Positions 48,381 to 61,776 of a stretch of 64,000 bases of DNA are shown here, in pieces. The notes under the pieces were generated by a model that was not told where the DNA came from, searched no databases, and saw only the letters and a program-made list of their open reading frames with translations. Position 1 is the first letter of the stretch. Each line of letters opens with the position of its first letter. Origin of the DNA: Allium sativum (taxonomy: Eukaryota > Streptophyta > Magnoliopsida > Asparagales > Amaryllidaceae); contig CM060922.1 of NCBI GenBank assembly GCA_030737875.1, positions 232,852,335-232,916,334 of the forward strand, read 5' to 3'. Both the position numbers and the translations under genes were made by a program.

Positions 48381-50394
48381 CTCAGGCAGCATGTAAAAGT
48401 AAATTGTATGATTGAAAAGTAAGCATATCAAGGGGCAGTGCTGCCTCCTTTAACGGATCGAGCCATGTAGACGGTCGAACTGCATCCATCCGGAATCGGA
48501 TTCCGACGTTGAACTTCAATGCACAATTATCTTGAGGCCTGTCACGTGTGAGCCAATGAGTGGATGGTCACCTCGGATCCATCTTAAGAGATACAACTTC
48601 TCTCAGGCGAAGGACGTGGCTCTGTAAACGAGCAATTCAATCGGGCTCGTTACGACAATGCTCCATAATTCTTCCTGTGGGTGCTCAAAGTTTGATCGGT
48701 ACCAGATTCGGGGTACCTACATCATCCACATATAAATTCATCTGAGTTAGTTACATCAATAACTCATAAAGCATGGAAATATAAGAGTCATGGTTAAAAA
48801 GTAATCCTGTTAAAGGAATGAATATCATTCTGTGCGAAGATGGCATTGCACGCTCTTTGCAGGTCCATTTTTCCTCACTACATCTCTGTCAGGGGATGGC
48901 TGTCAAAATCTTTAGCTGGCGATGAATGTCTTTTCAAACCGTTGTGGGGTGGCAGTCCCAAGAATAAACAGACCTTGAAAGAGGACTTGGAGTGACAAAG
49001 GCAATTAAGTAAATACTATAAGCGAATGACGAGGTCGCATCTTATTTGAATCGCCTTCTTGCCCCCAAGCTAAGGGCAAGGATTGAGTATGAGGGAGTCA
49101 TGGCTGCTAGGAGGATAGTCATATCACATCCATCCGTAGATATGCCTTTAGTCCCACGTTGGGAATAAGATCTAATGCACAGATAATCAATCAGCATCAA
49201 GGCTTAAGTGCTCTAAACCTTTAACTTGCCACCTCTATCGAGTAGCATCTCCTAATTAGCTAAATATCAGGCTCTTCCAGTAACATGGTCTCCACGGACC
49301 ATTCCCATTCCATCTTTCATTAGGAATTTTAGCAATAGATACCAGGGTGTAATGTAAGCTCTAATCGCCGCTAGAGCTGGTCAGTTTAGACCTTAGTCAG
49401 ATAAACTTGACTACAATAGCATGGCTTCCAAGGCTTGAAGTAATGTTCATGTTTTCTATCACAGTTTATGTATGAAGTCGAGAGCTAACGGTTGATTCAT
49501 ATTTGTTTTGATCTCGAACTCTCATCTCTTGACAAAGGTCATATGGTGACTGGTGAGCAGTCAAGTTGCTATTATCCGAGCAATGATTCATATGTCCAAT
49601 CATGGCCTGCAGGGGTTCAGCTGTTACCTATCGCTGGGCACCAAAGTATGTTGACCTAAACCTTATTCGATGGAAATCAGTCTTCCTCAATGCGATTGAC
49701 AACAAATAGCCATTGCAAAGGTTAGCTAAGTTCTTCGGGAGGTGAGACGCAGGACATTTTATTCATCACATCATACAATTGATGTGTAGCTTTGGGATGT
49801 TGGGATCCTTAGCTGCTTTCTGGTATCCCACTATTGACAATCAAGGTCACTAAAATCATATGAATCATCTTTGAAGTAGTGTTTGAACTGTTCTATATAA
49901 CTGTCATTCGATGCTCCGCCGATTGGACAGGTTTAAGTCATATAAATGGGATGGTCACTACTCATTAGGGAACAACATCAGTTGCATTGCTGAAATCCAC
50001 ACTATCAGAGTTCCAGAAGATGAGGCAACTATTAGACAATCATTATCTCGTATACTGTTGTTGATAGCAAGCTGAATCTGACTGACAGTTCCTCCCATTG
50101 AATGGCATCGGCAAATAGAGGCTATGGCTTCTGGAGGAATCCTAGTCGTTGCCATTTGGTTGTCATATTCTTTGACTATCCACCTTATCTTCATTAACAA
50201 ACTTTGATGACTACTGTTGGTCAAAATATACGTCGAGCCGAAGGCGAGCCGTGCTCCGAGCCGAAGGCGAGGCCGTCAGCGGGTCCGGGCTCAGCGCCGG
50301 CGGGGGTCCCAAAAACAGCTATTTCGGTTTTGGAAGATGGAGCCTTTTCTGAAATGATCTTAAAAATGTATTTTTTTCCCAAAAACAGCTATTT

Positions 50395-50870
50395 CGGTTC
50401 GGATCGGATCATCCCTTCAAATTGCGGCTCGGGAGTGCCTTCACGTTGGGTCGGATCATAGATGCACCATCGGTAACATTCATTTCCTCGGTTCGGTTCG
50501 GGGTGCCCACTTCGGTTCGGAGATGCATCATCAGGTCAGATCGGGGTATCAACAGCAGCTGGATTCGAGTCCTGCTCAACGGGTCGGGTCGGAGAATTGT
50601 CCCCGGGTCGGTTCGTTGTGCCACTCCGGGTTAGACGTCTTCGGGTCGGATTGGATTGGGTATTTCATTGGATCGGGTCGAGGTTACGTCATCAGCAAGC
50701 GGCCGATTCGGATCTTTTCCTGCGGTTCGGGTCGGATTGATTTTTCATTTTATTGGGGTCGGATCGGACCCCTGGTCATTGGATCCGAACCGATGCTGCT
50801 ATTACTAGTTCTGGCGTCTCAGTGTATAACTTCGTGGGGTCGGGTCGGACCCGACCCGAACTGAGTGGGG
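50395..50870. repeat. GGTTCGGATCGGATC-type degenerate microsatellite block
   Basis: Many variants of GGTTCGG, GGATCGG and GGGTCGG fill this stretch; similar GATCCGATCCGA runs occur in both LTRs of the same element (about 43530-43705 and 51617-51792). Confidence 0.75.
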
Positions 50871-51074
50871 CTATCCGAACCAAAGCCATGCGATTCTGCA
50901 TTAACTCAATCTGATCTGCTGGTCACCCGCATCCGATCCAGAGACTTTTTCGAACTGGAAAGTCATTAAAAATGTAGAATTTGCCGGATTTCCTCATCGG
51001 ACTTGGCAATCCAATAAGTAGATTGGAGAATCCTTAAGCGCTGAGAATCTTCATTCTCAGTGAAAGCACCATAA

Positions 51075-51915
51075 TGTTAGACCAAAAAATGGTTCTAACA
51101 CCCAAATTATCATATTTAGAGCGTAGGATATGAAGAAATAACTGAAAAAAGTGAGAGAAAAGCAAGACAACAGGATTTTTATAGTGGTTCGGCGTTAACA
51201 AGCCTACATCCACTTCATAGTTTCTCATTTCATTCATGGATTACAATTATAAGGAATTCAATTACTCAATCGCTCAAATACAATGAATAATTCTCTCCGA
51301 ATTCATTGATTTTCATTGGAGAAGAAGGTGGTTATTGGTGGGGGAATTCGGCCATGGCTACCATGAATGAATGAAATGCCAAAAGTCCCTTCAAATGGCC
51401 ATATTGTGGTGTATTTATAGCTGTAGATAAGCTCTGGGCGCTTCCGGTTCGGATGGGCCACGTGGCGTGACCAGAGGAGATCTCAGAAGTAGTGGAGAAC
51501 GTGGAAAAGTGGTTACCAGGTCGTGCTTTGCCAAGTGGAGTCCGATCCGCAATTGTAGGAGTCTATTATGCCAAAAGAAGAGGTCAAACTCCGTGTGCAG
51601 AAGCAAGTCCAGTCGGTTCGGATCGGATCCGAACCGAACCAGTTGTTCGAGCAGAATGCTTGCACGCACTTTTGTGCAGAATACTTCAGGCGGTTCGGGT
51701 AGAGGGTACTCCGATCCGATCCGGGGAGGGGGATCCGATCCGATCCGAAAGCAGGAATCCGATCCGATCCGAATGGGGGATCCGATCCGATGACATTTGC
51801 ATGAATAATTCAAATTTTCCATCTTTCTATCACTCCATCCAAGTGATCGCCAATCAATGTAAGTTCATACTCAAGTCCCTAACTTTGGGTAGCCTGGTCA
51901 CAAAGCAGGCTAACA
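51075..51915 (-). repeat. 5' LTR (sense minus) of the LARD-like element
   Basis: 841 bp and nearly identical to 42989-43829. The promoter copy: TATAAATA on the minus strand at 51412-51419. Confidence 0.93.
51412..51419 (-). promoter_or_regulatory. TATA box of the LARD-like element
   Basis: Perfect TATAAATA on the minus strand, about 500 bp from the LTR start at 51915; duplicated at 43326-43333. Confidence 0.6.
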
Positions 51916-51920
51916 CCTTC

Positions 51921-54900
51921 TCTCCTCCGTTCCTCCTCCTATAAGCAAAATCACGCCTTCCTCCTGTTGTAGATTTTGAAGAGCACGAGAAGATCTTCAA
52001 ATCCATATATAGTTTGGATTTTTTCATTGTGTGGATTGGAAGAACCGACGTCAAGAAGTTCAGCACTTCGAACCGCCGCCGCATCCTCCTCCATGCGTCG
52101 AAGTGGGCTCCACCTACCTCCGCCTGAGCGCCGTTCCGAGCACTACAAGGTGGTGTACTCCGATCGTCTCCAAGTTGCACGGATCGAAAGAAAAATTAAA
52201 ACCTAGTTTTGAAGAAATCAAGCAGGTATCGGCTGATTTTATTTAATTTGATTTTAACATCTTTAAACCGTTGCAAACTTTGAAAAATCATATCTTTTTC
52301 GTTCGTTAACGAAATTCGATGAAACAGGAAACATCGTGACCGTGTGGGCGCCTTCTACATTTTAGAAGAGACCGCATATTTTTCTGAGCCTTCTGCTATT
52401 TTTGGTGGAGTGGAACCCAATGTGAGATTTCTAATTTATAAACGATATGGAAAACGATGATGTATAAATTATATAGTCGATGTATGAGTTATATAAGCGT
52501 TGTACACCTCTTGTATAAGCGTTGTATAAGTCGTACGTTCGATGTATAAGTTGTATATGCGTCGTAAAAATTATGTATGTGTTGAAATAGAAGTGAATTG
52601 CCATATATATATATATATATATATACACACCCCTCGTCCACAAACCATGGACGATATTTATTGGTTGTGATTGGTGTGAAAATTGATTGGTAGCGAATGG
52701 TTGTTTGGGATTGTTTGTGGTTGATATTGATTGATTGTGGTTGAAAAATACCCATTTGCGGTTGAGAAATATTTGGTTGAAACCACATAGGATTAGTTTG
52801 TGGAAATGAAATAAATATATACATGCCGCCTGCGTGCGAACTAGGTGCATGATTCCCATTGTCAAAAACCGCGAGACTTTAAGGTAGAGTGAGGAGCCGT
52901 ACTAGGGACGGTCCCGATTTTAACTACCCTGCCGTTATGCTACCGAAATTTTGAACAATATTCATGTGTTTGAATTATTTTCATTTGCTGAAACTATATT
53001 TATTCGTTGAATAGAAAACCTTCATGTGTTGAATCGATATTCATTCGTTGATTAGAAATTCATGTGTTGAATGGTCTTCGTGTTTTAAATATAAAAATCA
53101 CATTTTTATCAATGTATAGAAACTATAGAAAACCTTCATGTGTTGAATCGATATTCATTCGTTGAATAGAATATTCTTGTGTTGAATGGTATTCATATTT
53201 TGAAATAAATTGTTTTATAATAAAAATCCTATTTTTATCACCTATATAAACTATATAAAGAAATAGTGTTTTGAAATGAATTGTTTTACAATAAAAATTA
53301 CATTTTTATTATATAAATGAATTGTTGAAATGTGAAGTGTTAAAAATAGCAACTCGTTCAAATAAATATGCATGAGTTGAAATATTCATTAATTAGCTAA
53401 TGATATGATTTTTGCCTATGCATGCAACATTAGAATGAATGGTGTTTTTAAACCAAATGGAATCAAATATGAAGTTGAATGGAGAATGATAAATGATAAG
53501 AACTGTATATATGTACATGCATATTTATTGAACAGGTTATAGCAAAAGGGGCTAGAGAAGAGGAATAAAATTTTGTGCCCGACAAATAGGTACACATTTA
53601 CTGTTTTGTTTAGGTGATGATTTTATAAGCCTGTTGGCTAGCCGCTTGGCTTTTTCTTTTTCTTTTTGACACGAGACGCCCATGTGGCTACTTGGGAATT
53701 TTCCCAGCCCCTCCCGTACAAAGGAGGTTATAGCGAAATTTTCCGAAATTTAAAGGCGTTAGTGAAATATTTGAAGTGAAAACGATATTGAAATTGTTGA
53801 ATGAACTATATTTATATAAATATATAAATATAAATAAAATTAAAATGAAACGAAACGTGGCCGTGCAGTTCGTGTTTTGAAACCGTGATTTCAAACAACT
53901 AGTGCGGGGAATCCGACCATTGGATTTTCCTGAAACCGCAACCGTTGTGTTCGCCTTGGAAATATCTTTCCAACGGCACCAACTTTGTAAAAATCCAACG
54001 GTTGGATTGTCTGGAATGTTTAATTCAAATCTGAAGAAAAACAGCGCCAGAAACGATTATATTTATATATATATATAAATATAATTATATTTAATCGAAT
54101 AACGACGCTGCAGTTCGTATTTTGAAATCGAAACTTCAAACGATTGTACCGGGAGATCCGACCGTCGGATTTTGCCGAAACTGGAACCGTTAGATTCGTT
54201 TTGAAAAGATCTTTCTAATGGTGTAAATTGTGTGAAGATCCAACGGTTAGATTTTCAGATATGTGTAAATCAAATCTGAAGAAAAACAGCGCCACGGTCG
54301 CGTTATGGCCCGAAGCGTCGTTTTGAATAAATTGGCAAATTTAAAATAAATAAAAGTAGCGATAAATCGTTTTAAAATATCATAAACAATATAGAATGGA
54401 AATAAACTGAATTTGCTCGATTTATGTGGTATTTGATGGTTGAATGTGTTTGGTGTGAAAATTACATTAAAGAACAAAATTGGTGTTGTCGAATGATTTA
54501 ACCATTGAAATAAATTGATTTGAAATTCTAAATATACGTGAATTATTTGAAAAGGCCGAGTTAATTCTCATTTCAAATAATTGACCGACGATTGAAATTC
54601 GAAGATGAAGACGATGGTCGAAGACCAGAGATCTTCACCTCGTTTTGATGGTAACCGAGGTCCTGATTGGGAGGCATCCCGAAATATGGATAATGAGTGG
54701 TGATCGTCCAGACGTACGTGGTGATCGATGGGTTTGCGAGGTATTTAGTGCCTCCGGTTTCGTTCAGACCCAGAACGGACTTGTAAATGGACGGTGTGTC
54801 TGACATTGGATTTTATTCTGTGTTGATTGATCTCTATCAAATATACATCTGTTTGGCGGCGGAGGATTTATTCTTTTGCTTAACGCCCTTCTCTGAAACC

Positions 54901-56212
54901 CACGAGCTCAGAGGTTGTAAATCGATGGACATCAGTCGCATGGCATGAATTGCCTATGTGGCATGCTAAGATGCAGTGATCAGGGCTTCTGTTGAAAAGC
55001 AAAGTCTTGTGGTGATGATCAAAGCGCCGCCTGTGTGGCGTAGCTTTGTGTATAACGTGAATTCGCGAGCCTCACACCCCGGTATGAACCAGAAACGGGA
55101 GAAGGACCTCAGGGAGGGCATGCGTTTCTTCCTAGCTAGGGTGGTGTCAGTGACCTACCAGCCCTGACACTTATATACTTTTCACATGTGTGGTTGTTGC
55201 TGTTGCGAGGCGCCTCGGTTTGATCGGACGATCCGGGTCCAGTGGAGTCATTCTTTGGCTCGTTTACGCCTCAAAGGGCGGGGAAACGTATTGTTCAGGC
55301 ATAATAATCCACATCGGTGGACCGGCCCTGACGATCCAAGGGTCACTCGAGCTCTGATCCTGAGACTCGGGCTAGGCCGTCTCGAATTTGGTAAGGACTA
55401 TCTTTTGCCTTGGTTCATGACGGAAATCCTATTTCCAAACACGACATCGTGTGGTTTTGATTGTATATATATATATATGGCGACATGATATATGGGACCC
55501 ATGTCGCCTAGGATTGATAGTTATGATTCGAAGTTGTTTTTGAAACATATAAACACTAGTAATAATATCAAATGCTTTTGTTTTATTCGTATCAATCATA
55601 TTTTGGCCGTTATAAGGTAAAAACTCTATCCTCCGGTTTGCGTTGCATTGTGTGATGGGAACTGAGTCTTATAATGGCTTCATTTTTATAAAAAGCATTG
55701 CGATGGTTAAAATAATGATTTGTTTCAAAGCACTGGCAATCCAATGGAGTAAACCCGTTCCACGAAAGTGGCGTGGTCCTGTGATTAGCCAATTATATAT
55801 GTGTTGAGTGGATTTCTCATACCAGTCCCATGACTGACTCGTAGTTTGTTTCACTTTCAAACTCGGGTGCCCCTTTTTCTACACGGGCAGCCTTGTACTC
55901 AGGTTTAGCTGGTTTTGTCTAGATAGCTGGAGCTGAAGATGGATTCTATCATTTATCTCTTTTTATGCTGTTCAGCTCCTATTGTACATATTTTGTTTGT
56001 TTTCCGCTGTAGACATTTATGTATAGCTGAACTGTATTTGTACTAAGTAAGATCCTGTATACTGAGTAACTCTGTTGATTACTTTTATCTAGTATATTCT
56101 ATTGTTCATTATCTAGTGTATTTATTTAATTCTGTTCTGCTATTTTCTGTTTCTGTGTTATATTTCAAAGATAACCCTTGTCTCCATCAGTACGGGATTT
56201 AGGGTCGTCACA
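51921..56212 (+). repeat. 3' LTR of the gag-only element, right part
   Basis: Continues the LTR interrupted at 42988 and matches 35938-40224. It ends GGTCGTCACA, followed by the CTAGA target duplication. Relative to the 5' LTR it has a shorter AT tract and an extra block near 52503-52520 repeating TTGTATAAGCG. Confidence 0.92.
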
Positions 56213-56217
56213 CTAGA

Positions 56218-57024
56218 TAAATCAAATCGACTTGAAACTTTGAAATCTTACAATAATTAACAAATACGAACCCAACGACACCAGTTTCGTCGCATTCTGA
56301 GACTATATCCCCGGTAGGCTATTTTTACCCGCACCGCAATGCTATTTTGGACACCAAATTTCCCGGCCTTCAAAAATAACAAACTATATACCTATCCTGA
56401 CTCTAATCGGCGACACAAATTCTACAGAACTGGTTTTGCGGCCTAATTCGACCGTCTGCTCAAGTTACACTCAAAAATCCCTTTATTAAATTAACTACGT
56501 GCTATATAAAGTAAACGGGCATTTACGGCTATCGTGGTCACATACAACATCGGTTTGCCAGGCAATTCAACACCGTACAATAATTTAACGCTATGGTCCC
56601 AATGAAACTGGTTTCATCGAAAATAGAGTCCATTTGAAAAACGGCTATTTTAAAGGCCTATAATTAAATAACGATTTCCATAACGACTATTTTAAAATTT
56701 GATTTGGCCGTAACTGACAATCTACGACACGAAATCTGAAATTTTCTCTTTCGTATGAAAATTATCATCGACACGGTCCCAACGTTTATTGTTTCATAGA
56801 AATTCGACTTATATCGGATCCTATATATTCAGTTGAAGTTCAAAATTCAATATTACGAACGGCCGTGCGATTTCGAGCTCGTTTTATAATTATATAAATA
56901 TATAATGTTCAAACTTTGTTTTTAATAACAAATTAAATATAAAAATCCATTAATATCCAAAATATAATATTTAAAATAATAAATTAAATTAAATACTTGA
57001 CGGCCAAAAATACGGGACGTTACA
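56218..57024 (-). mobile_element. Giant LTR, right part (start of the LTR in sense direction)
   Basis: Completes the LTR begun at 30153. On the minus strand it opens TGTAACGTCCCG at 57024, directly after the polypurine tract AAGGGGGAAAGAA. It carries several copies of the CGACGAAAC-type motif. Confidence 0.9.
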
Positions 57025-58114
57025 TTCTTTCCCCCTTAAAATAATTTCGTCCTCGAAATTGCTAAGGTAAGAAAGAACGTTATAAACCCATTAATTTCCA
57101 AATCCAAATTTATTTTAAATTAAAAACCAATTCAATATCATAAATAAACATTTTCAAAAATATTGAAAATTTTCTAACATATTAAATTCCCAGAAAAATT
57201 CGGCAGAGTCTCCCCTGTCCGGAGTGACATCCGCGATATCGTAGGAACAAATAATATATACATCGACCCATACAGTCGGAAAACAAAAATAAAAATCCCA
57301 AAATTTCATATTTTTGTGTAAGTATACCTTTTTCGAGCGCTGTTGAGCATACTTACTCAATTTATTGCGATCTACTCGATCAAAATCTAATCCTCAAAGC
57401 CATCTGGCGCCTGTACTCAACTAAGTTTGACATATGAGTAACAATTATATGATATCTCATTAACCAACATGTATAACCCCACAAATTCCCAAAATCAGAC
57501 ATGGGTATCAACTCGTTTGTAAATATGGGTTTAAATTATTAATTTCAATTCATCTATGCTTTCATTCTAATTTATATTACTGGAAATCTATTTTAATTCA
57601 TTCAGCTCTTATATAAACCATCGATGAATTCAACGAATCAAACAATCGGTAATCAATCAACACCCAGTGCACCATCAACTAAATCAAAACAATTGAATTT
57701 GTATTCAATATTTATATTTACTTTGGCTTAACTTATTTCAATAACAATTCATCAAAATTTCAAATCCAAATTTATTTTATTTGATTTCAACATCATTTAT
57801 CAATTTAATTTCACTTAACCAAGTTAAATCAATTCAAATTCCTAATCCCAATTTGAATACTATTCAAATCAATCAACCATCCGGACATCTCAATAATATA
57901 ATAAAATTGTTTCTTTTCTATACAAAAATATATTTGGGTAAAATTATTTCATTTACCCTCTTCACAAAACATAAAATATTTGTATATAAAAATTTCAAAC
58001 ACGCCCTCAAATATATACTACAGTTAATCTCGATCTAGTGTATTACTAGCCCCATCTCTATCGAGTTACACCACAGAGCTAAGGTTATTACTAAACCAAT
58101 AGCTATGATACCAC
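57025..58114 (-). mobile_element. 1090-bp non-coding interior of giant-LTR element
   Basis: Bounded by a polypurine tract on the left and a primer site on the right (both minus sense). No gag or pol motif is present in any frame. The sequence AATTTCGAGGACGAAATTAT beside the polypurine tract is the kind of sequence that in autonomous plant gypsy elements ends the pol frame, so this is probably a deletion product of such an element. With LTRs of 5647 bp, the interior is only about one-fifth of a single LTR. Confidence 0.85.
58101..58113 (-). other. Primer binding site of giant-LTR element
   Basis: The minus strand reads TGGTATCATAGCT, one base from the LTR end at 58115; a Met-tRNA type site with one mismatch to TGGTATCAGAGC. 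Confidence 0.85.
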
Positions 58115-61100
58115 TGTAACGACCAGGGAATTTTCAGCACCGAAAATCGACATAAATACCTTTACCGTAACTCATGCCGACCTTCCAAACACCGAAAAAC
58201 ACCGGAATGTTGTTAGAAAGAAATCAGAGGGTGAGATAAGAAAGAAATATTAGAATAGAAGAAGATAAAGAGAACCCAACAGAATATCACATCGCAGGGG
58301 AACAAAATATAATACAAAAATGAATCTTTACTGAGAGCTTTTTTAAATACTTACAATATCAGAGTACATCAACATCTTTGGACAGTTATAATCATTCTGT
58401 CCTATATGCGACACACACAGCGGAATAGTAGCTATATATATATAATCATACGTCTGAATTCCTCCAGCTCGTCTCTTCACAATATTTGAGAACCTGGACC
58501 TGAACAACCCGGGCTAACCCGAGCAATTACAAAACACCGGGTCAGTCTGGTGAACCAAAGTGAGATAAACACGCACAGTATTAAGGGTAAATTATGCAAC
58601 TTGATTTTAAAGTTAAAATCCTTTCGAAAGAAAAGGATAATCGTAAGACCAAATCCACATATAAATACGGATGGTTTTTACCTTACAATAACCCAAACAG
58701 TTTTTGAAATCAATATCTTTTCTGATATTATAATAGTGCCTAAATACAAGTAATTAACAATCTAGCAGAACGCTTGCATCTCACACTCTGCGTGTATAGT
58801 ATACAATCAAAAATCGCGGGCGCTTATTGGAAATTGGATTCTGACTACGACAAGGTATGGGACCACCTGTCGATAGTGTATCTCTAGAGGCGAATACACT
58901 GGGTTCAACAAGAACGTCTTGCAACCCGGCCCTCACATGAACAACCACTTATTTTGCTTGAGTGTATCGAATGTATATCACCAACGGTTGGGCTCAAACC
59001 ACCATTTCCCGCAAAGGGACAGCATCGAAATAGATAAAAGAACGAAATGGATTTTCTCTAGATAGGTGATTATGCACCCTAATGGGAGCGACCCACATAG
59101 CCATGCTGCCTGCCCGATTTTTGTCATTTCCTAGTTGATGAGGCTTGAAGCTACGCTTTATCCGTCTATCATATACTCTTCGAATGCCACATCGTCAGAT
59201 CCATCAACAATCACTTATTTACGTCCTCAACAATACATTACGTGTTAGCTAAAAGAAGTTTCCTTCTTCGCCTTCACTCTTGGTACGGTTGAAGAAATCA
59301 ACGTACGTGACCTTTCTGGAAATACTCTGTCAGACATTCACCCATACAAGTCACCCAGGAACAGGGTGAGCCGAAGGTACCCTCCTACTGCATTCTAGGA
59401 ATCACCCTGAGAATCAATAGCGAGAAGTCCGAGCGAATCCGTAGCTTTTAACCACGACAGAATCACAGTTTATCTCTGCTTGCAATCAGAGATTTTAAGC
59501 AATCCTTCTGCTTATGAAGATCAACGGTCTTCAATAGCATCACCTTGAATCAGCATCTTTACGTATTCGTATTTGCTAGACGGAATGGTTTTCGAATGTA
59601 TATTCGATCCCGGTCTTTCCGTATCAACCATCGTATGGGCCAAATTTGATAGTCTGTTATTTAACTATCAAACAAAACAGTCTTTCATCCATATTAAAAT
59701 GTATGCACTGATTTACTACTCAGTATCATTTAGCCTCTTTGACAAACCACCTGTTAATTACATTCTTTAAATTTTCCAATATTTTAAACATCGCTTTTAC
59801 TTCTTATTATAAAATAATAACATTCACCAAACTTATTTATTCAACTCATAAATTTTTCGAAAACAGATTATAATATCATCTATGAGGATCATAACTTATG
59901 TTTCCCTCAACTCTCTCGCTTATAAACTGATACCGTTCTTGGATAATCCTGTAGTCTTTCAAGTCTGGGTATTTTATTTACCTTTCAGACCTTGACCAAC
60001 AACATTCATATCTTCAGAACAAATAGAAGTTTATTATCCACACGTTCCTTTGAAAATCTGATTTAAATCTCAACAAAGCTTCGATTCTATTAGAAATAGA
60101 ATCCTTATGAAAATTCCTTAATATCTCTTTATTATAATGTTTCAAGTTATTTCAACAATTCAAATTCATTTGTTTAAAAACACATAAACCAAACTTTTAT
60201 AAATCTCATATTAATACCTTATACATTTGTTATATTGATATACTTTTCAAATTCTTATGTTGACCGAAACAATGTAACTTATCATATGTAACAACATTAT
60301 AGATTTCATTTCAAAGCCATTTTACTTCCACTTATCACATTCTCTTTAAATAATACCCGACTACTTATTTGTTATCAAAAATCATAGATAATCCTTTAAA
60401 ACTTATGTCTAAAATAGTTCATCCCATTTGTAACCAATGTTACAAAACACATTTACAAACCACCCAATTTATTTACTAACTCGAATTCATTTCCAAAACA
60501 TTAAATTTCTATTTACAAAATCTTTTTTAAATTAATTACGATAACTTACCACTCACTTTCACTTTCACATTGTTAACTGCATTTAAAAATCCCGTTTCCA
60601 ATTCATTATCGATAACTAACATTCGTTGTTGTTATTCAAATGTTTAACTTCATTTACTACTCATACCTTTAGTTAATATTCCGAACTTCAGAATATTGCA
60701 TTCCGAACCTCGGAATAACTTACTTCATTTATTTGACTAAATCTCATTTATAAATTTCATTTATAAATAAATAGTCATAATTTCAACTTTGATTTCATTT
60801 AAAATATGAAAACCTCATTTTCAAATCACCACTCATTTCCAATCCATTGATTTTTTAATCTCATTCACGAAATGTCATTTAGTCACATTTCATAAAATTT
60901 GAAACACCGTTTACTAAAAACGATCATTTATTACAAAATATTTCTCTTTGAACCCTTTTACACATTCTCGTATATTCACGATCCAATGATTCTATTTTGA
61001 ACTACACTTAAACTTCCCTCCCGATCGATAAGGCTTTTACAAAATCATTTCGTCATTTAAATAGCCAATTCGATAACTTTATATCATTTAAACATTTATT

Positions 61101-61774
61101 TGATAATCTCTTACATTTCTGTTAGTTATAAATTTGTAAATTTGGCTTCGACTATTATCTTTGCCATAAGAGTCGCATTTTAAAATCATATAAAAATATA
61201 TTTGAAACCGCTCGAAATCCATTTAATATCGATTTCGAAAATCATTTCTTTTCATCGACGATACTAAAGAGATAAATGGCTACTATAGTACCAAACTGTG
61301 AAATATAAACCAATTTCACATTCAACAAACAATATAATCATATTGATAAACGTTATCAATATTAGTGAGGACTGTTATTCCCTACAAACAATGGGTTAAC
61401 ACAATTCCATTCAATCAATTCATGATGGCCAATCAATACTTGTTTTTCATCTAAGTAGATGACATGAACAGTTTAATACTAACTGTAACAGTCAATAATG
61501 GGCTAATAACAACAATTCAAGCATACAATCATTTATTTATAACGTTTATATTGTTATAAACGTAACCACTGATGTAAGTCACCTCAATTGGTTTCAATCA
61601 TTATAAATAACGATTTGTTTTAGTTAAATTAAACGAACGATTAATTTAACCGTTTCAGCAAATATATGAGCACAAAATCAACAACAAATAAATAAACAAA
61701 CAACCATAGCACACAATTATAAAACCCAACTTATATGAAAATATAAATGGGAAGAACTGAGTAAGCTTAACTCA

Positions 61775-61776
61775 CC
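61775..61776 (-). promoter_or_regulatory. Conserved 5' splice donor in intact giant LTR
   Basis: The minus strand reads AACCCAAG|GTGAGTTAAG, conserved with 33824/33823 although the bases further into the intron differ. Confidence 0.5.

Larger units (their letters stand above)
45539..51074 (-). other. Long leader and interior of the LARD-like element
   Basis: About 5.5 kb between the presumed primer site and the gag remnant. No gene is recognised. It contains degenerate repeats (47460-48380) and a GGATCGG-rich block (50395-50870). A frame at 46405-46752 (minus) is basic and disordered-looking and may be decayed gag N-terminus, but this is not certain. Confidence 0.45.
42989..51915 (-). mobile_element. 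LARD-like non-autonomous LTR retrotransposon, 8.9 kb, recent
   Basis: Flanked by CCTTC (42984-42988 and 51916-51920); the unoccupied site is seen in the 5' LTR at about 35933. LTRs 42989-43829 and 51075-51915 are both 841 bp, begin TGTTAGACC and end GGCTAACA, and differ at only a few positions by eye. Sense is minus: a polypurine tract (TTTGGGGGGCAAA, 43831-43843) adjoins the left LTR, and the sequence next to the right LTR (TGGTGCTTTCA, ending 51071) is in primer-site position. The 7.2-kb interior has only a degenerate gag-like piece and no pol, which fits a large retrotransposon derivative. It is the youngest layer of the nest. Confidence 0.92.
34993..56212 (+). mobile_element. Gag-only LTR retrotransposon with 5.2-kb LTRs (TR-GAG-like)
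   Basis: The element is flanked by CTAGA on both sides (34988-34992 and 56213-56217). 5' LTR 34993-40224 (5232 bp), primer site 40228-40240, interior 40225-42040 (1816 bp), polypurine tract (AAGTGGGGGAGAT ending 42040) and 3' LTR 42041-56212, which is split by a nested element. With that insertion and its target duplication removed, the 3' LTR is about 5240 bp. The only coding sequence is a truncated gag. A published class with this layout, terminal-repeat elements with a GAG domain, is known from coffee and other plants. The element sits inside a giant LTR whose sister copy keeps the empty site. Confidence 0.93.
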
